Shown: piece by piece, positions 11,159-22,168 of the stretch
Numbering within the stretch: position 1 is the first letter of the stretch
Layout of the letters: the number at the start of each line of letters is the position of its first letter
DNA from: Orychophragmus violaceus
Lineage: Eukaryota > Streptophyta > Magnoliopsida > Brassicales > Brassicaceae
Assembly: GCA_030180135.1 (NCBI GenBank)
Contig: CM058229.1
Location: 45,163,522 to 45,227,521 of the forward strand
Reading direction: 5' to 3'
Length of the DNA stretch: 64,000 nt
The notes under the pieces: model-generated
Database searches by the model: none
Told to the model about the DNA's origin: nothing
Seen by the model: the letters and a program-made list of their open reading frames with translations, nothing else
Program-made: the position numbers and the translations under genes

Positions 11159-12628
11159 ACTCGTGGTACCATGTGTGTGAGGACAAAACACATGGGAAAA
11201 GGTCAGGGGGTGATTGTAGGGTCAGTAAATTTCTCGGTCGGGCCTACCAAAAATAACGCACCGACCGTCGGACAGGGGTGGGGCCCACGAGCCCGGGAGA
11301 GGGATGGGTGACTCACCGGTAGGGGCGGACGGGGCATTACAAAGGGGTATCAGAGCTCAGGGAAGTCAAACTGATTCTGTCTCGGGAGACAATCCTGGGG
11401 TTTGAGGGTTATGGTTGCTGCGGAATTCGGGGACGAATTCCCTTAAGAGGGGGAGAATTGTAAGGGCCCTGGCCCGGCCCATTTGAGAAAGTCTTAAATG
11501 AATTAATTTGGCTACCTATATCACCAAGTGCACTTACCTTTTTCGGTCACTTGCCTGAAAGAACTCCAGAGTTAAGCGTGCTTGGGCTGGAGTAGTCCCA
11601 GGATGGGTGACCTTCCGGGTAGTGACTCGTGGTAGCATGTGTGTGAGGACAAAACACATGGGAAAAGGTCAGGGGGTGATTGTAGGGTCAGTAAATTTCT
11701 CGGTCGGGCCTACCAAAAATAACGCACCGACCGTCGGACAGGGGTGGGGCCCACGAGCCCGGGAGAGGGATGGGTGACTCACCGGTAGGGGCGGACGGGG
11801 CGTTACAAAGAATTGTAAGGGCCCTGGCCCCGCCCATTTGAGAAAGTCTTAAATGAATTAATTTGGCTACCTATATCACCAAGTGCACTTACCTTTTCCG
11901 GTCACTTGCCTGAAAGAACTCCAGAGTTAAGCGTGCTTGGGCTGGAGTAGTCCCAGGATGGTTGACCTTCCGGGAAGTGACTCGTGGTAGCATGTGTGTG
12001 AGGACAAAACACATGGGAAAAGGTCAGGGTGTGATTGTAGGGTCAGTAAATTTCTCGGTCGGGCCTACCAAAAATAACGCACCGACCGTCAGACAGGGGT
12101 GGGGCCCACGAGCCCGGGAGAGGGATGGGTGACCTACCGGTAGGGGCGGACGGGGCGTTACAAAGTGGTATCAGAGCTCAGGGAAGTCAAACCAATTCTG
12201 TCTCGGGAGACAATCCTGGGGTTTGAGGGTTATGGTTGCTGCGGAATTCGGGGACAATTCCCATTAAGTGGGGGAGAATTGTAAGGGCCCTGGCCCGGCC
12301 CATTTGAGATTGTCTTAAATGAATTAATTTGGCTACCTATATCACCAAGTGCACTTACCTTTTCCGGTCACTTGCCTGAAAGAACTCCAGAGTTAAGCGT
12401 GCTTGGGCTGGAGTAGTCCCAGGATGGGTGACCTTCCGGGAAGTGACTCGTGGTAGCATGTGTGTGAGGACAAAACACATGGGAAAAGGTCATGGGGTGA
12501 TTGTAGGGTCAGTAAATTACTCGGTCGGGCCTACCAAAAATAACACACCGACCGTCGGACAGGGGTGGGGCCCATGAGCCCGGGAGAGGGATGGGTGACT
12601 CACCGGTAGGGGCGGACAGGGCGTTACA
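11159..12628 (+). mobile_element. Second Cassandra block (duplicate of the array end)
   Basis: This block holds a partial LTR (11159-11340) with internal domain, then full LTRs starting at 11459 (short unit), 11814 and 12280. The last LTR ends at 12628 and is followed by GAAGG at 12629-12633, as in the first block. It has one partial and three full LTRs. Confidence 0.9.
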
Positions 12629-12671
12629 GAAGGGATTGAAGGAATAGATGATTCCAGTACAAGTGGGAGAT

Positions 12672-13352
12672 TGTTGGGAATGTCCTGAAATCTATTGTAC
12701 TTACTCCAAGTGAAAGTCGTATTGTCGAGATGAGACAATCATATGACACTGGGTAGTCATAATGCTTTGCTAGAAGCCACTTATGATCAATGAGTTTAGA
12801 ACTCATTGCTAGTGTTATATGATCCTACATGGTCACACACCTAAGCAAACTGGACGTTAAAGACGAGGTTGATCATTAATGTAATGATCCAGTGAATGCA
12901 TATTTGATATGCATTCGATATCAATATTCTGGGGCAGTATCGATCGATGCAGATAGTGCATCGATCGATGCAACTCGCGGATTAATCAGATTAATTCGGT
13001 TTAATCGTTGGTTAATTCCGTTATGGTTTAAGTCGACATATATAAGATATATGGTCGACCTAAACTGATCTCTAACCTAATTCACAGCCACCAGAACTTG
13101 AATAGAAACCTCTGAAGAGATTGGATCTCTATAGGCACTAGCATCCCTGCTGTTCAGTTTGTGTGCGTGTGGATACCAGTAGAGGCGCAGCATTTGAGGC
13201 GCTCTAGATCTCGATTATCTGCAAATCTTCCGCTGCTAATCACCAGGTAATTCTGAGATCCCATTGATTCAATTACATGAACCTTAGATCCTAGGCTCGG
13301 AATTCAGACCAGGATTGCCTAATTGGATTAGGATCTGCTAGAAATTCCTTCA
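12672..13352 (+). mobile_element. Copia copy 1: complete 3' LTR
   Basis: The 681-bp LTR runs from TGTTGGGAATG to AATTCCTTCA and is preceded by polypurine tract AAGTGGGAGAT. It matches the LTRs at 37013, 43662 and 57669. A CGATCG pair lies at 12941 and 12962, upstream of a TATATAAG sequence near 13043. The 5' LTR is outside the window, so the target duplication cannot be checked. Confidence 0.92.
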
Positions 13353-13421
13353 AAATACGCTACCCTACCCTACCTAGCCAGGACAACACTGGCTAGGTCT
13401 AACCTGGATCTTATACCAAAT

Positions 13422-15076
13422 TGTAACACCCGTCCCTTCGGATCCAAGTAAACGACTCTTAGTCCACAAACCGCAAACCAAGCATAAACCGGAACCAACA
13501 CTCAAATAACTGCAAAGGGTTTACTTTATTGAAATAGAAAACCGAGTCTTACAAGAAAACCGAACCAAGTGAAACATCTTAAACGTGAAACGTGAAACGA
13601 AAGAAAAACGCATAAGTCTCAACGGAACAAAAGGACGAAAAAAGAAAAGGAGGAAATCCCGCTTCCCAAAACATAACACCACATTGTTCGTCTACCCCTG
13701 CATCGCTCCAGGGTTCCCTGCAAAACAATCAACGAGGGAGGCCAGAGTAATTGGTTCAACACCAATAACCAGTGAGGGCGGAACTAGCACAACATCAAGG
13801 AAATGAGTCCAAGGTTAATAACACCTTGCACCCAACGCCCGAAGGCACAAACAACATTACGCCCACTCGTGCTTTCACATTCATGAACACCTCAACAACC
13901 TGAAGGCCCACAACAAGTGCCCCCGGCCAAACCTCTTTGGCCCGTCGGCCTTTCCTCTTGGGGGGCTTGCCAAAACCCCCTTCCGACGACTTCAAAGGGA
14001 CACATACCCACCGCAATGTACGCGTGCCGCCACACAACACCCTTTCGGGGGACCTATAACAGTTCTATCAAGCATAGCCTTCACACACAAGCAACATTTT
14101 CGGTTCAAATGATAACCTAATGTCCAGGTGCCATTTTCGGTTTAAGTGACAACTTACATGCTAGGTGATTTTCAATCACATCAACGCAAATCATCCGCTT
14201 GAACAACACTAACTAGAAAGACACTATTAAACGAGGATTCGAGTCCCAACATCGCAGCAGAATAAGGAAGAGATCACGTTCGGTCCTCACCTTAGTCTAG
14301 ATCTGAAGAACGAGAGTAGATCTGGTGAACCCGGCTATAGATCTGGAGATCCTGCACACAGATCTAGGGTTTTAGAAGACAGATCTAGAGAAGAGAGCGG
14401 ATCTAGGGTTCCGGGCAACAGATTTGAGCAAAAGAGAAGGATCCGGTTCAGATCTACAACTTCTATCCATCAGAAGCATATATCTGAAGCAGATCTAAGC
14501 GAGAGAGAGAGAGACAGAAAGAGAGATATGGATCAGATTTGATCTAGAAGCATAGATCTAAAGCAGATATGGGATCTAGAAGAGGAAAACGGAGTAGGTC
14601 TGAGATCTGGGAAATCTCACCTTAAGAAAGAAGGGCTCTGCACTCAAACGAATCAGGAAGACGACGACTCAAGGTTCGGGATCAAAAACATGCGCGAGAA
14701 GAGAAATCCGGCGAAGATTCCGGCGGCTCTGGGCGGCGGCTGGCCGGCGGTCACGGCGGCGGTCGGCGCTTCGGCGATCGTCTGGTCGGCGGTCGTTGGC
14801 GGTGGCTGGCCGGCGGTCGGCGGCGGCTGCTGGCTGGTTCTCGGTCTGCAGCTAGCTCGGGGCGCAGGCCGAGCTTCGTTGTCTCGAACTTTGTGCCAAA
14901 TGAGAGGGGCTGCTCCTTCTTTTGTAGGGAATGGGGATAGGGTTTTCCCTTCCCTCGGGTTGGGCCTTGGGCCTTTGGCCCATTCCTCCTTTTCCTTTGG
15001 ACTCAAGCAAGGACATTTGACCCTTTTCTCCTATTCCTTTGGGCCCAAGTAATGGGCCTGAAATTGGGCCATTACA
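13422..15076 (-). mobile_element. Solo LTR, probably Ty3/gypsy type
   Basis: Read on the minus strand it starts TGTAATGGCCC and ends GACGGGTGTTACA, the end type of plant gypsy LTRs. A likely polyadenylation signal (AATAAA on minus) lies at about 13522-13528. No internal domain or second LTR is present. The candidate 5-bp flanks CAAAT and CATTT do not match, so a clean target duplication is not seen. GC-rich ORFs inside it around 14650-15050 come from a simple GGCGG-rich stretch and are not taken as genes. Confidence 0.6.
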
Positions 15077-16070
15077 CATTTATACTCCTTGCAGTAGAAC
15101 TGGTATCTAAATATATGCTTTCAATTGACGGTTAGGATGATAGATAGTGATGTGAGATGCTATGGAGGCGTGATGAGTGATGATCGAATGGAACGAAAAG
15201 CTGGCCGATGGCACTCTCTTCTCGTCAAGGGATGATCGGATGATGATTGATGAACTACTGATCTGTAAGAACGCTAGAGATAACTGAGGCAGCAAGCAAA
15301 AGCCAAGAGATCCGCTCGTCTAAGGGGCAGCCACACGAAGAGAGAGAGATCGAGAAATCCTTTAGGGTTTCTTTTTCTTGGTTAAACTTGCTTATTGTTT
15401 TCATTAATCAGAAAAAGAGTTTTATGACTTACAAGATGGACCAGAAAACTAATGGGCCATCGAAAATTAACCAAAGAAAACAAAGACATAAAAGAAATAA
15501 AGAAAAGACCAAAAATGGAAAATCTGGTCGCAAAAGAAGAGAGGAGGCCGGTTTGACTCTCTAATGAATGGGCCTCAGATCACCTCGTTAAAAACCTTGT
15601 GAAGAAAACCCATTTGGGACAAAACTTCACAAGGAAAAAAGAGTATGATCTTTATCCCAGAGGCAGACCGGTCAAAGAATCATCTGGCTCGATGCAAAAG
15701 ATCATGGTCGGTCCGTGCGTCCGGAGTATGGGCCAGGGCGTGGTCTGATCAAATTGGCCGCTAGCTTCAGTGTGGATCATCCTCCGGGCCAACTGGTTCA
15801 GGACAGGTTTTCCTTGGTCGAGATGGTCTAGCTGGGTCGTGATGTCTTCTAGGCTTTTCCTCGAGATCAGCTGCTCCATGGCATTGTTGAACTCGGCCTG
15901 TATCTATCGATGTCCCGAGCGCGTCCTTGGTACATCTCGCATGGTCGGAAACAGGTCGGTCAGCTTCTTGGTAGAGTCTGATCCGTCTTGTTCGTCCAAC
16001 TCAGTGTCGGCCAAGCTGATGTCCTCATCAGATAGCTTAACATATAACACATTATATTATATTACATACA
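15077..16070. other. Remnant LTR-retrotransposon sequence, no gene
   Basis: Contains a stretch around 15585-15650 (CTCGTTAAAAACC, then an ACCCATTTGGGACAAAAC block) that I associate loosely with plant LTR-retrotransposon ends. A minus-strand reading frame at 15652-15879 continues upstream with interruptions and is rich in acidic residues. No family domain was recognised. It is best described as a decayed element of unknown type. Confidence 0.35.
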
Positions 16071-16074
16071 AGAC

Positions 16075-16076
16075 AT

Positions 16077-16118
<42 letters not shown>

Positions 16119-16119
16119 G
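16075..16119. repeat. Compound microsatellite (AC)n(AT)n
   Basis: About 13 AC repeats are followed by about 10 AT repeats, without interruption. Confidence 0.97.
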
Positions 16120-16293
16120 AGACTATATCTTTAGAATATTACCTTCATGATCTTGATATTCTATTTTCACTGATGGTTACAATGATATTTATCTCATGGT
16201 ACATCACACAAAAAAAAATCTTATGTTACACGCATATACTACATATTGAGTGTATATCCAATATATAAATATATTAATTTTTTTGTCTCAACG

Positions 16294-18252
16294 AAATGCT
16301 CGCCGTAAAAAAAAAAATCTTAAACACGTTTTTCGCAAAAAAACCTAACTTTGGATCTCTTTTTTCTCCTTCGGTGGAGGGCGCCGTTCGCGCCACCGAA
16401 GGAAGGCCTGTCTGTGTTTTTATGTTTGTTTTCCGGCGTACCACCGGCTGGTTGGCTGAGATTCACGTTAGAGCCTTCCTCTTCCTCCTAATGGCGATGG
16501 TGTTTATTCGGTGTTCTGTTGGCGGTCGTTCTCCGGTCTAGGCGGAGTTAGTTGCCGGATTCTTGACGCCTTTTGGTCTGACGCGTCCCTTGTTTCTTTG
16601 AAGATCTGGTGGGTGGTGAGCTGTTCGTACAGCGTCTTGCGGTCGTCAGATCTTCTGTTCGGTGACTCCCATGTGCGTGGTCGTCATCGTTTGCGGCATC
16701 ATCGAGGGTCTGTTTTCTTATCTCTTGATATAAGATCCGAGATGGATAGTTGTTTGGGTCGCCCAGCTGGTCGGAGACGCTCTCTGGTTGATCCGTGGTC
16801 GATGGTCGAATGGAAAAAGCTTGCTGGCCGAAGGCGCTCTCAAGGCTTTTTAATGGATGGTTAGATGGAGTTGATGGTGAATTGAAGATCGCCACTCAAA
16901 GGTGTGAAAGCCTTTGTGATAAGATCAAGAACCTAAGCCTTAGTGAATCCACACATAAGACATAAATTTATAATATTTTCTATGAAGGGGAATCCGCACA
17001 ACTTAGAGAAACAAAGAACAAAGCATAAAAGCTTTATAAGAGAGAACTCTTATTTTTTCCAAAAATTTCTATATTATTTACAATAGAGCAATTGAGCTTT
17101 TTATAGCTCTTACAAGATGATCTTTACAATAAAATACATTAAAAAATGATTTACATTTATACAAAAAGAGGAAAATTAGCTAAATCAAATATTTGTCTTC
17201 TTGCCACCAATTTAACCATTGCCATTGAATGAGAATCCTTGACTTTTTTTATGAAGTTATGAGGCTGAGATTCTCATAATAAACCCATGTATTGAAGGCC
17301 TTGATTCACTTTTTGAAATTGCATCATCTCTCGTCACTTTCCGGTGAATCCTTGAAACCTTGGGTCGCGGTGTTCTCGTTTCTGATTGGGTAGATTAGTG
17401 GCTTCAAGGTTTGTTTTTATGCTTTGTCTTTAGTTCTGTGTTGGTACTTGTTTCCAATTGTCTATTCGTTTAGTCTTCGGTTTATCTTGTAATTTCTGGG
17501 GTTTTAGGTTTCTGGTTAGATTGGTTGTTTGTGTTGAATAGATTGGGCTGTCTTGTTTAGTATCGGTTTTAAGTTAGCTTTGGTCATTTCTTCTGCAAGA
17601 GTGTCGGCTTTGTGGGTTGGGTTTTTCTAGCTAACTTGTTGTTAGCCCGGAGTTCAGATTTTCTCCAGGTAGTGTTTTTGCTTTTCTCTGGGAGTGTGAT
17701 TTTCTTTTGTGTTGGTTGCGTCGGCATAGTTCATGCAGTTCTCCTCATTATCTTCTGACCTTTGGCAAGGATTCTTCGGCACAACCTTAAGGAATTAGGA
17801 CTTCGGTCCTCTTCGTATCAAGTCGTTCGGTGGCGGATAGTAAACAATTTGGTCCTTCATATTCCTTGGCTTGGTCTCCTTCGACTTGCTCGTGGCTCCT
17901 ATTGGTGAAGCAATATAATGAGTGTCGGTGGGTCGGCCTCAATAATTTTCAGCTTTAGATGTTACACTCCTTTTCTCTCTCGGTGTTTAGTGATCGCTAC
18001 CTCTTCGTTGTCTTGTCTACTGGTGTCTCGATCTGACATTTGCTGGTTATGTTCTGTTGCTAATGAGGATTGTCTATCAGTTATAGGTTTTGTGGTTCTA
18101 ATTGGTTTTTTTTTTGTTTGCCTTCTGTTTGCAGGGTTTTGAATTCGGTATCGCTCTTTGATAGCCGACTTTAGTTTGTTTCGTTTGTATCCCAAAAATC
18201 TATCCCAAAATGTATCCTTGGAAATCTTCTAGTGAAAAATAAAATGCTCGCC
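16294..18252 (+). mobile_element. LINE-like retroposon, internally deleted, with 11-bp target duplication
   Basis: AAATGCTCGCC occurs at 16294-16304 and again at 18242-18252. A duplication of this length is typical of target-primed reverse transcription. The enclosed ~1.94 kb starts with a GC- and T-rich leader-like stretch and ends in an A-rich tail (GTGAAAAATA) just before the second repeat, suggesting plus orientation. No reverse transcriptase or endonuclease ORF remains. An apparent LTR-like segment sits inside (about 16872-17330). The target duplication is direct observation; LINE identity is inference. Confidence 0.55.
16872..17330 (-). mobile_element. LTR-like insertion inside the LINE-like element
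   Basis: This AT-rich block interrupts GC-richer flanks. On the minus strand it has a TATA-like AGCTATAAAAAGCTC near 17095, followed by a region resembling the transcribed part of a copia LTR. Ends and target duplication could not be fixed by eye, so the limits are approximate. Confidence 0.35.
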
Positions 18253-19776
18253 ACATGCTTACAAAATACTTGGTTCTCGTTAGTTTAGGGGATTAGTCGA
18301 TGCATACAATATAATCTAGTATACCTAGTATACCTACAGGCAATACATACACCATAACATATTATCTTATAATAATATCATTTAATATATATTTTCTTAT
18401 AGTTATTGTTGAAAGATAACTTCACATAGAGATATTATGGTAAATATTAAATGGTAGAGTGGTAAAGGGAGTGACATGATTTTAGTGGTGAACAAAGTGT
18501 CTGTTGATCCTCCGTTTAATAAGGCCGTAGATCGGACAGGTAGGTCGGACGAACAAATATTTATTCATAGTTGATTACACATGATATGTATAATAAGACA
18601 TGGTCAGGAATTACATGAAAGATGGGGAAAAGGTATTGAAAGGTATCTCTAGAACAAAATAGTGTACCTCGGAACTTAAATATGACTTTTTCTCTCTAAC
18701 AATGCTCTTCTCTCTCTTTAGAATTAAATGCCTCTCTTTAATGTTGGGGTCCTGGTTTTTACAGGGTATATCCTCCGTATCTTCTAGATTCGTTTAGCTC
18801 TTCCCAGGGATGTCCACTAGCATACCTATCCATTCGAGCTCATGATGAATAAAGTTTGTTTGGCGGCATTTAATGTTGAGTAGTATGTGGGTTTGTTGGT
18901 AATCATGTCGCCTCCCTATTATTTATATTATGAATGGTTCACACGCGTTGCTTTGCTCTCGTGTTGGAGATTTGACTCTAAAGTCCCAGTATTAATTTGT
19001 AGTCGCATTGATTCGAAGTCTCAACTGAACAATTAATGATTTGAGACTTCATTGCATTCTCCGTATTAATTAGCAGTTGCATCGTTTCAAAATCTCAGTA
19101 TGAGTTAGCAGGGAATCATTTTAAAATCTCAGTATTGATTAGCAGTCACATCTTTTCGAAATCCGCGAATCTTCAGCATCTTGTATTGCGAGACTTCACT
19201 GTTGTGTCTCAACATGAGATTTCAGCATGAAGTCTCTTGTCAAACTGAACTCAAGTTTTGTTTGTTTTCTATTTTTTAGTTTGGAAATTTCATTACATTG
19301 TGTCTTGTATTTGGTACTCATTCATTTCATTATACATGTTATCAACATTATGACTACGGGAGATCTTATCATACTGTCTAAACCTTTGAGAATTATAAAA
19401 GAGAAAAAAAAGAAAAAACATTAGAAAGGCGAAGAAGACATAAAGACAGAGAACAAATAAGAACAATGAACATAATGCATCACCTGAATAAAAGTGAGGA
19501 AATACACAAGTTGTTTTATGTCTTATTGTGGGTGATGAGAAGCGTCTCTTTCTCTAACACTTCCTTGAAGCTTCTACGGCGGGACCTTGAAACTCGGGCT
19601 TGTAAGAATTTTCTCAGGGCGAACTCGGGGGATAGTCAATTCAAGTCTTTTAATTGAGGATTATGACAAACTCCACTCCTTGTATAAATCCACTTCCACT
19701 CATGTCTCTGATGACTTAAAAACATAAGATAAAAGTGAAGAGTGCAACAAGCAAAACATAAGAAAAACAATTTTGA
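18253..19776. other. Intergenic sequence without recognisable gene
   Basis: AT-rich. Scattered GAAGTCT and AGACTTC half-sites (for example 19013, 19050, 19193 and 19230) resemble the palindromes of the neighbouring MULE. Short ORFs at 19227-19424 and 19466-19657 show no family features. Confidence 0.5.
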
Positions 19777-19777
19777 C

Positions 19778-20010
19778 AAAAGCTCACGTTTGGGTTTGTC
19801 CAATCCATATGTGACCCTAAAACGGATATGAAAAGCGTTAGTCCAGTCCAGACAGCATCAACCTAGAGCATCTCTGTCAAATTAAACAAAAACAATTTGT
19901 AAAAGAGCTCACATTCATGTTTGTCCAGTCCAGATGAGACCCATAAACGGATGTGAAAAGCGTTCGTTCAGTCCAGACTGCATCAACCAAGGGTATCTCT
20001 CGTTTCGCCG
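19778..20010. repeat. Two diverged direct repeats, period about 127 bp
   Basis: The block with GTTTGTCC...GTGACCC...AAACGGATATGAAAAGCGTT (from about 19793) recurs from about 19920 with scattered differences. Function unknown. Confidence 0.7.
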
Positions 20011-20219
20011 CCACTCCCGTTAAAATTTAAGGAAAACCCTAAATCAACCAACCAAAAAAAAATCATACTATAAAATATTAAGGTGAGATTTAAGAAGAAG
20101 ATTTGAATCACTTGTGATGGATAATAGATGAGAAGAAGAAGAAATCACATACTTGTGAATCTTGAAAATGTCACTGATTGAGAGGACTATGAGGAGACTT
20201 ATATCTGATTCTTTTTTTT

Positions 20220-20244
20220 GGGGGGGGGGGGGGGGGGGGGGGGG
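20220..20244. repeat. Homopolymer of 25 G
   Basis: An uninterrupted run of G follows eight T. It may be a true tract or an assembly or sequencing artefact. Confidence 0.95.
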
Positions 20245-20439
20245 TTATATGACATAAAAATAATTATTTTATGTCATTTTTATTTTGGTTTTTTAGAAAA
20301 TTGCGGACTCAACTATTTTTCTCAAATTATTTGGCGGTCTTATGTCATTATAGTTTCCGCCTAGTAATTTGACTTCACGACGAACCTAAAATCCATTTGA
20401 AACTTATTTATGTCTGACAGACTTCAGTATGAAGTCTCA

Positions 20440-20749
20440 TTGCCCTAAACTTTTAAATTAAATATTTTTGTTTCATTTTTTTGTTAACAATCCCTAATAA
20501 ATACTTATATATAACATAAAATTAGTCTAATATATTCTAAATCTAATAATTATATACAATTACAACATTTGATCAAAATCAATCAACCTAGTTCTATCCC
20601 TAGAGATATATACTTGTATTCCAACTCATTATCTCTCAAACAACAAACATATTATGCATTTCCAAAGATGATTTACATCACATGGTTTGGTTTTATAAAA
20701 TTTTATGAAATTAGGTAAATTATTTTTTATTATTTACCTAATTTAATTA
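20440..20749. repeat. AT-rich dispersed repeat, left part; MULE insertion target
   Basis: A block (CTCAAACAACAAACATATTATG, then CAAAGATGATTTACATCACATG, then TTTTATAAAATTTTATGAAATT) recurs with variation at 53157-53400 and 53640-53960. The family is non-coding. Members carry a GACTTC...GAAGTC palindrome (20412, 53906). The MULE inserted here, and the repeat seems to continue at 24988-25107. Confidence 0.6.
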
Positions 20750-21468
20750 GGGGGAATTGCTAAAAATGCCCTCAAAATTGGTTTTAAATAAAAGTGTACC
20801 CCTGAATTTGAATCAAATGAAAAACTGGTTTTGCGGACTACGGAAATTACCGCGAAGCCCTTACGACCAATCAAAAAACCGGAAAACGCAATTACCATTA
20901 TAACCTTTGCCTTTGTCAAACGTCTATTGACGTCTGACCAGTTAGACTCTAAGCGAAGTCTAAATGACGTTCTCAGACATCGCATTGAAGTCTGATACAG
21001 AATAAGTTTGAAAATTTTAATTTTAAAATTATAAAAAAATATTTTGTCAAAAACTTTATATACATAAATTAAATATATTCAATTAAGTAGTATATAAATT
21101 AAATTGGGTAAATTTTAATCAGATTAAAAATATATAAAGTGGTTTAGTAGTTTCTAACCCTTAGAACATGCTTTGTAATGGAACTGGTGGAACATTTACA
21201 TATGACTAACATTTAACTTTAGGGTTTAGATTCAAGGTTCACGAAATTTACATTTGAAAAAATTATATTTGCACATGTATGTTATAATGCGCATATATTA
21301 AACAATTTGATGTTTCTATGTGTTTTCTTTAAATATTTTTCACTGTTTAGTGAATAATATTAGATTTAGGGTTTCTCAGACTTCTATGAGAAGTCTGAAT
21401 TTTGGGGTTTCGTAGACTTCCGAGAGAAGTCTGATAAGTATTTAACTAGCCCCCCAAAAAAATACTTC

Positions 21469-21764
21469 TAATCAAATATACCTTAAGTGGCTAGATTTGA
21501 CTAAAGTATATGTGCTTTAAATTTACAAATGTCCAAAAATCCCATGTTTAATTTATGGATTTAAAATTTCCCTAAAAATATTTTTTTATAATTTTATAAA
21601 TTAAATTTCTAAATTTAAATTTAGAAATTTAATTTATAAAATTATAAAAAAATATTTTTAGGGAAATTTTGGATCCATAAATTAAACATGGGATTTTTGG
21701 ACATTTGTAAATTTAAAGCACATATACTTTAGTCAAATCTAACCACTTAAGGTATATTTGATTA
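21469..21764. repeat. Near-perfect 296-bp palindrome (148-bp arms, no loop)
   Basis: Arms meet at 21616/21617 (AAATTT/AAATTT) and differ at about three positions. A transcript through it would fold into a long hairpin. The right arm and following sequence are copied again downstream at an offset of 292 bp. Confidence 0.93.
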
Positions 21765-22168
21765 GATACACCATGTATCTTTATCTATGCATGACATATG
21801 AAGTTGGATGTCATATTTTCATATGTAGGGTTAGGCTGAGGGTTTGTGTATTTTCATCCATATTGTTACATTTGCATATACTGGTTTGTAAATTAAATTT
21901 AGAAATTTAAATTTAGAAATTTAATTTATAAAATTATAAAAAAATATTTTTAGGGAAATTTTGGATCCATAAATTAAACATGGGATTTTTGGACATTTGT
22001 AAATTTAAAGCACATATACTTTAGTCAAATCTAACCACTTAAGGTATATTTGATTAGATACACCATGTATCTTTATCTATGCATGACATATGAAGTTGGA
22101 TGTCATATTTTCATATGTAGGGTTAGGCTGAGGGTTTGTGTATTTTCATCCATATTGTTACATTTGCC
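21602..22168. repeat. Direct repeat, offset 292 bp, inside the MULE
   Basis: Sequence from the palindrome's right arm to CATATTGTTACATTTGC (about 21877) is repeated nearly identically to 22168. The second copy ends exactly where mudrA coding sequence breaks off, so this rearrangement replaced the transposase 3' end. Confidence 0.88.

Larger units (their letters stand above)
9359..12958 (+). repeat. 1800-bp tandem duplication spanning Cassandra units and copia LTR
   Basis: The segment 9359-11158 is repeated as 11159-12958. Cassandra LTR starts 9659, 10013 and 10480 correspond to 11459, 11814 and 12280. The copia LTR start 10872 corresponds to 12672. The junction at 11158/11159 fuses copia LTR sequence to the middle of a Cassandra LTR at a shared AGTG. 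The copies differ at only scattered bases, so the event is young relative to the array. Confidence 0.88.

Noticed and set aside
2422..12628. True 5S rDNA array
   Set aside because: The 5' third of the 5S gene is diverged, the repeats have LTR ends, primer site, purine tract and a flanking target duplication, so they are Cassandra units.
14653..15079. GC-rich ORFs on both strands as a host gene
   Set aside because: Low-complexity GGCGG repeats inside a solo LTR, open in several frames at once.
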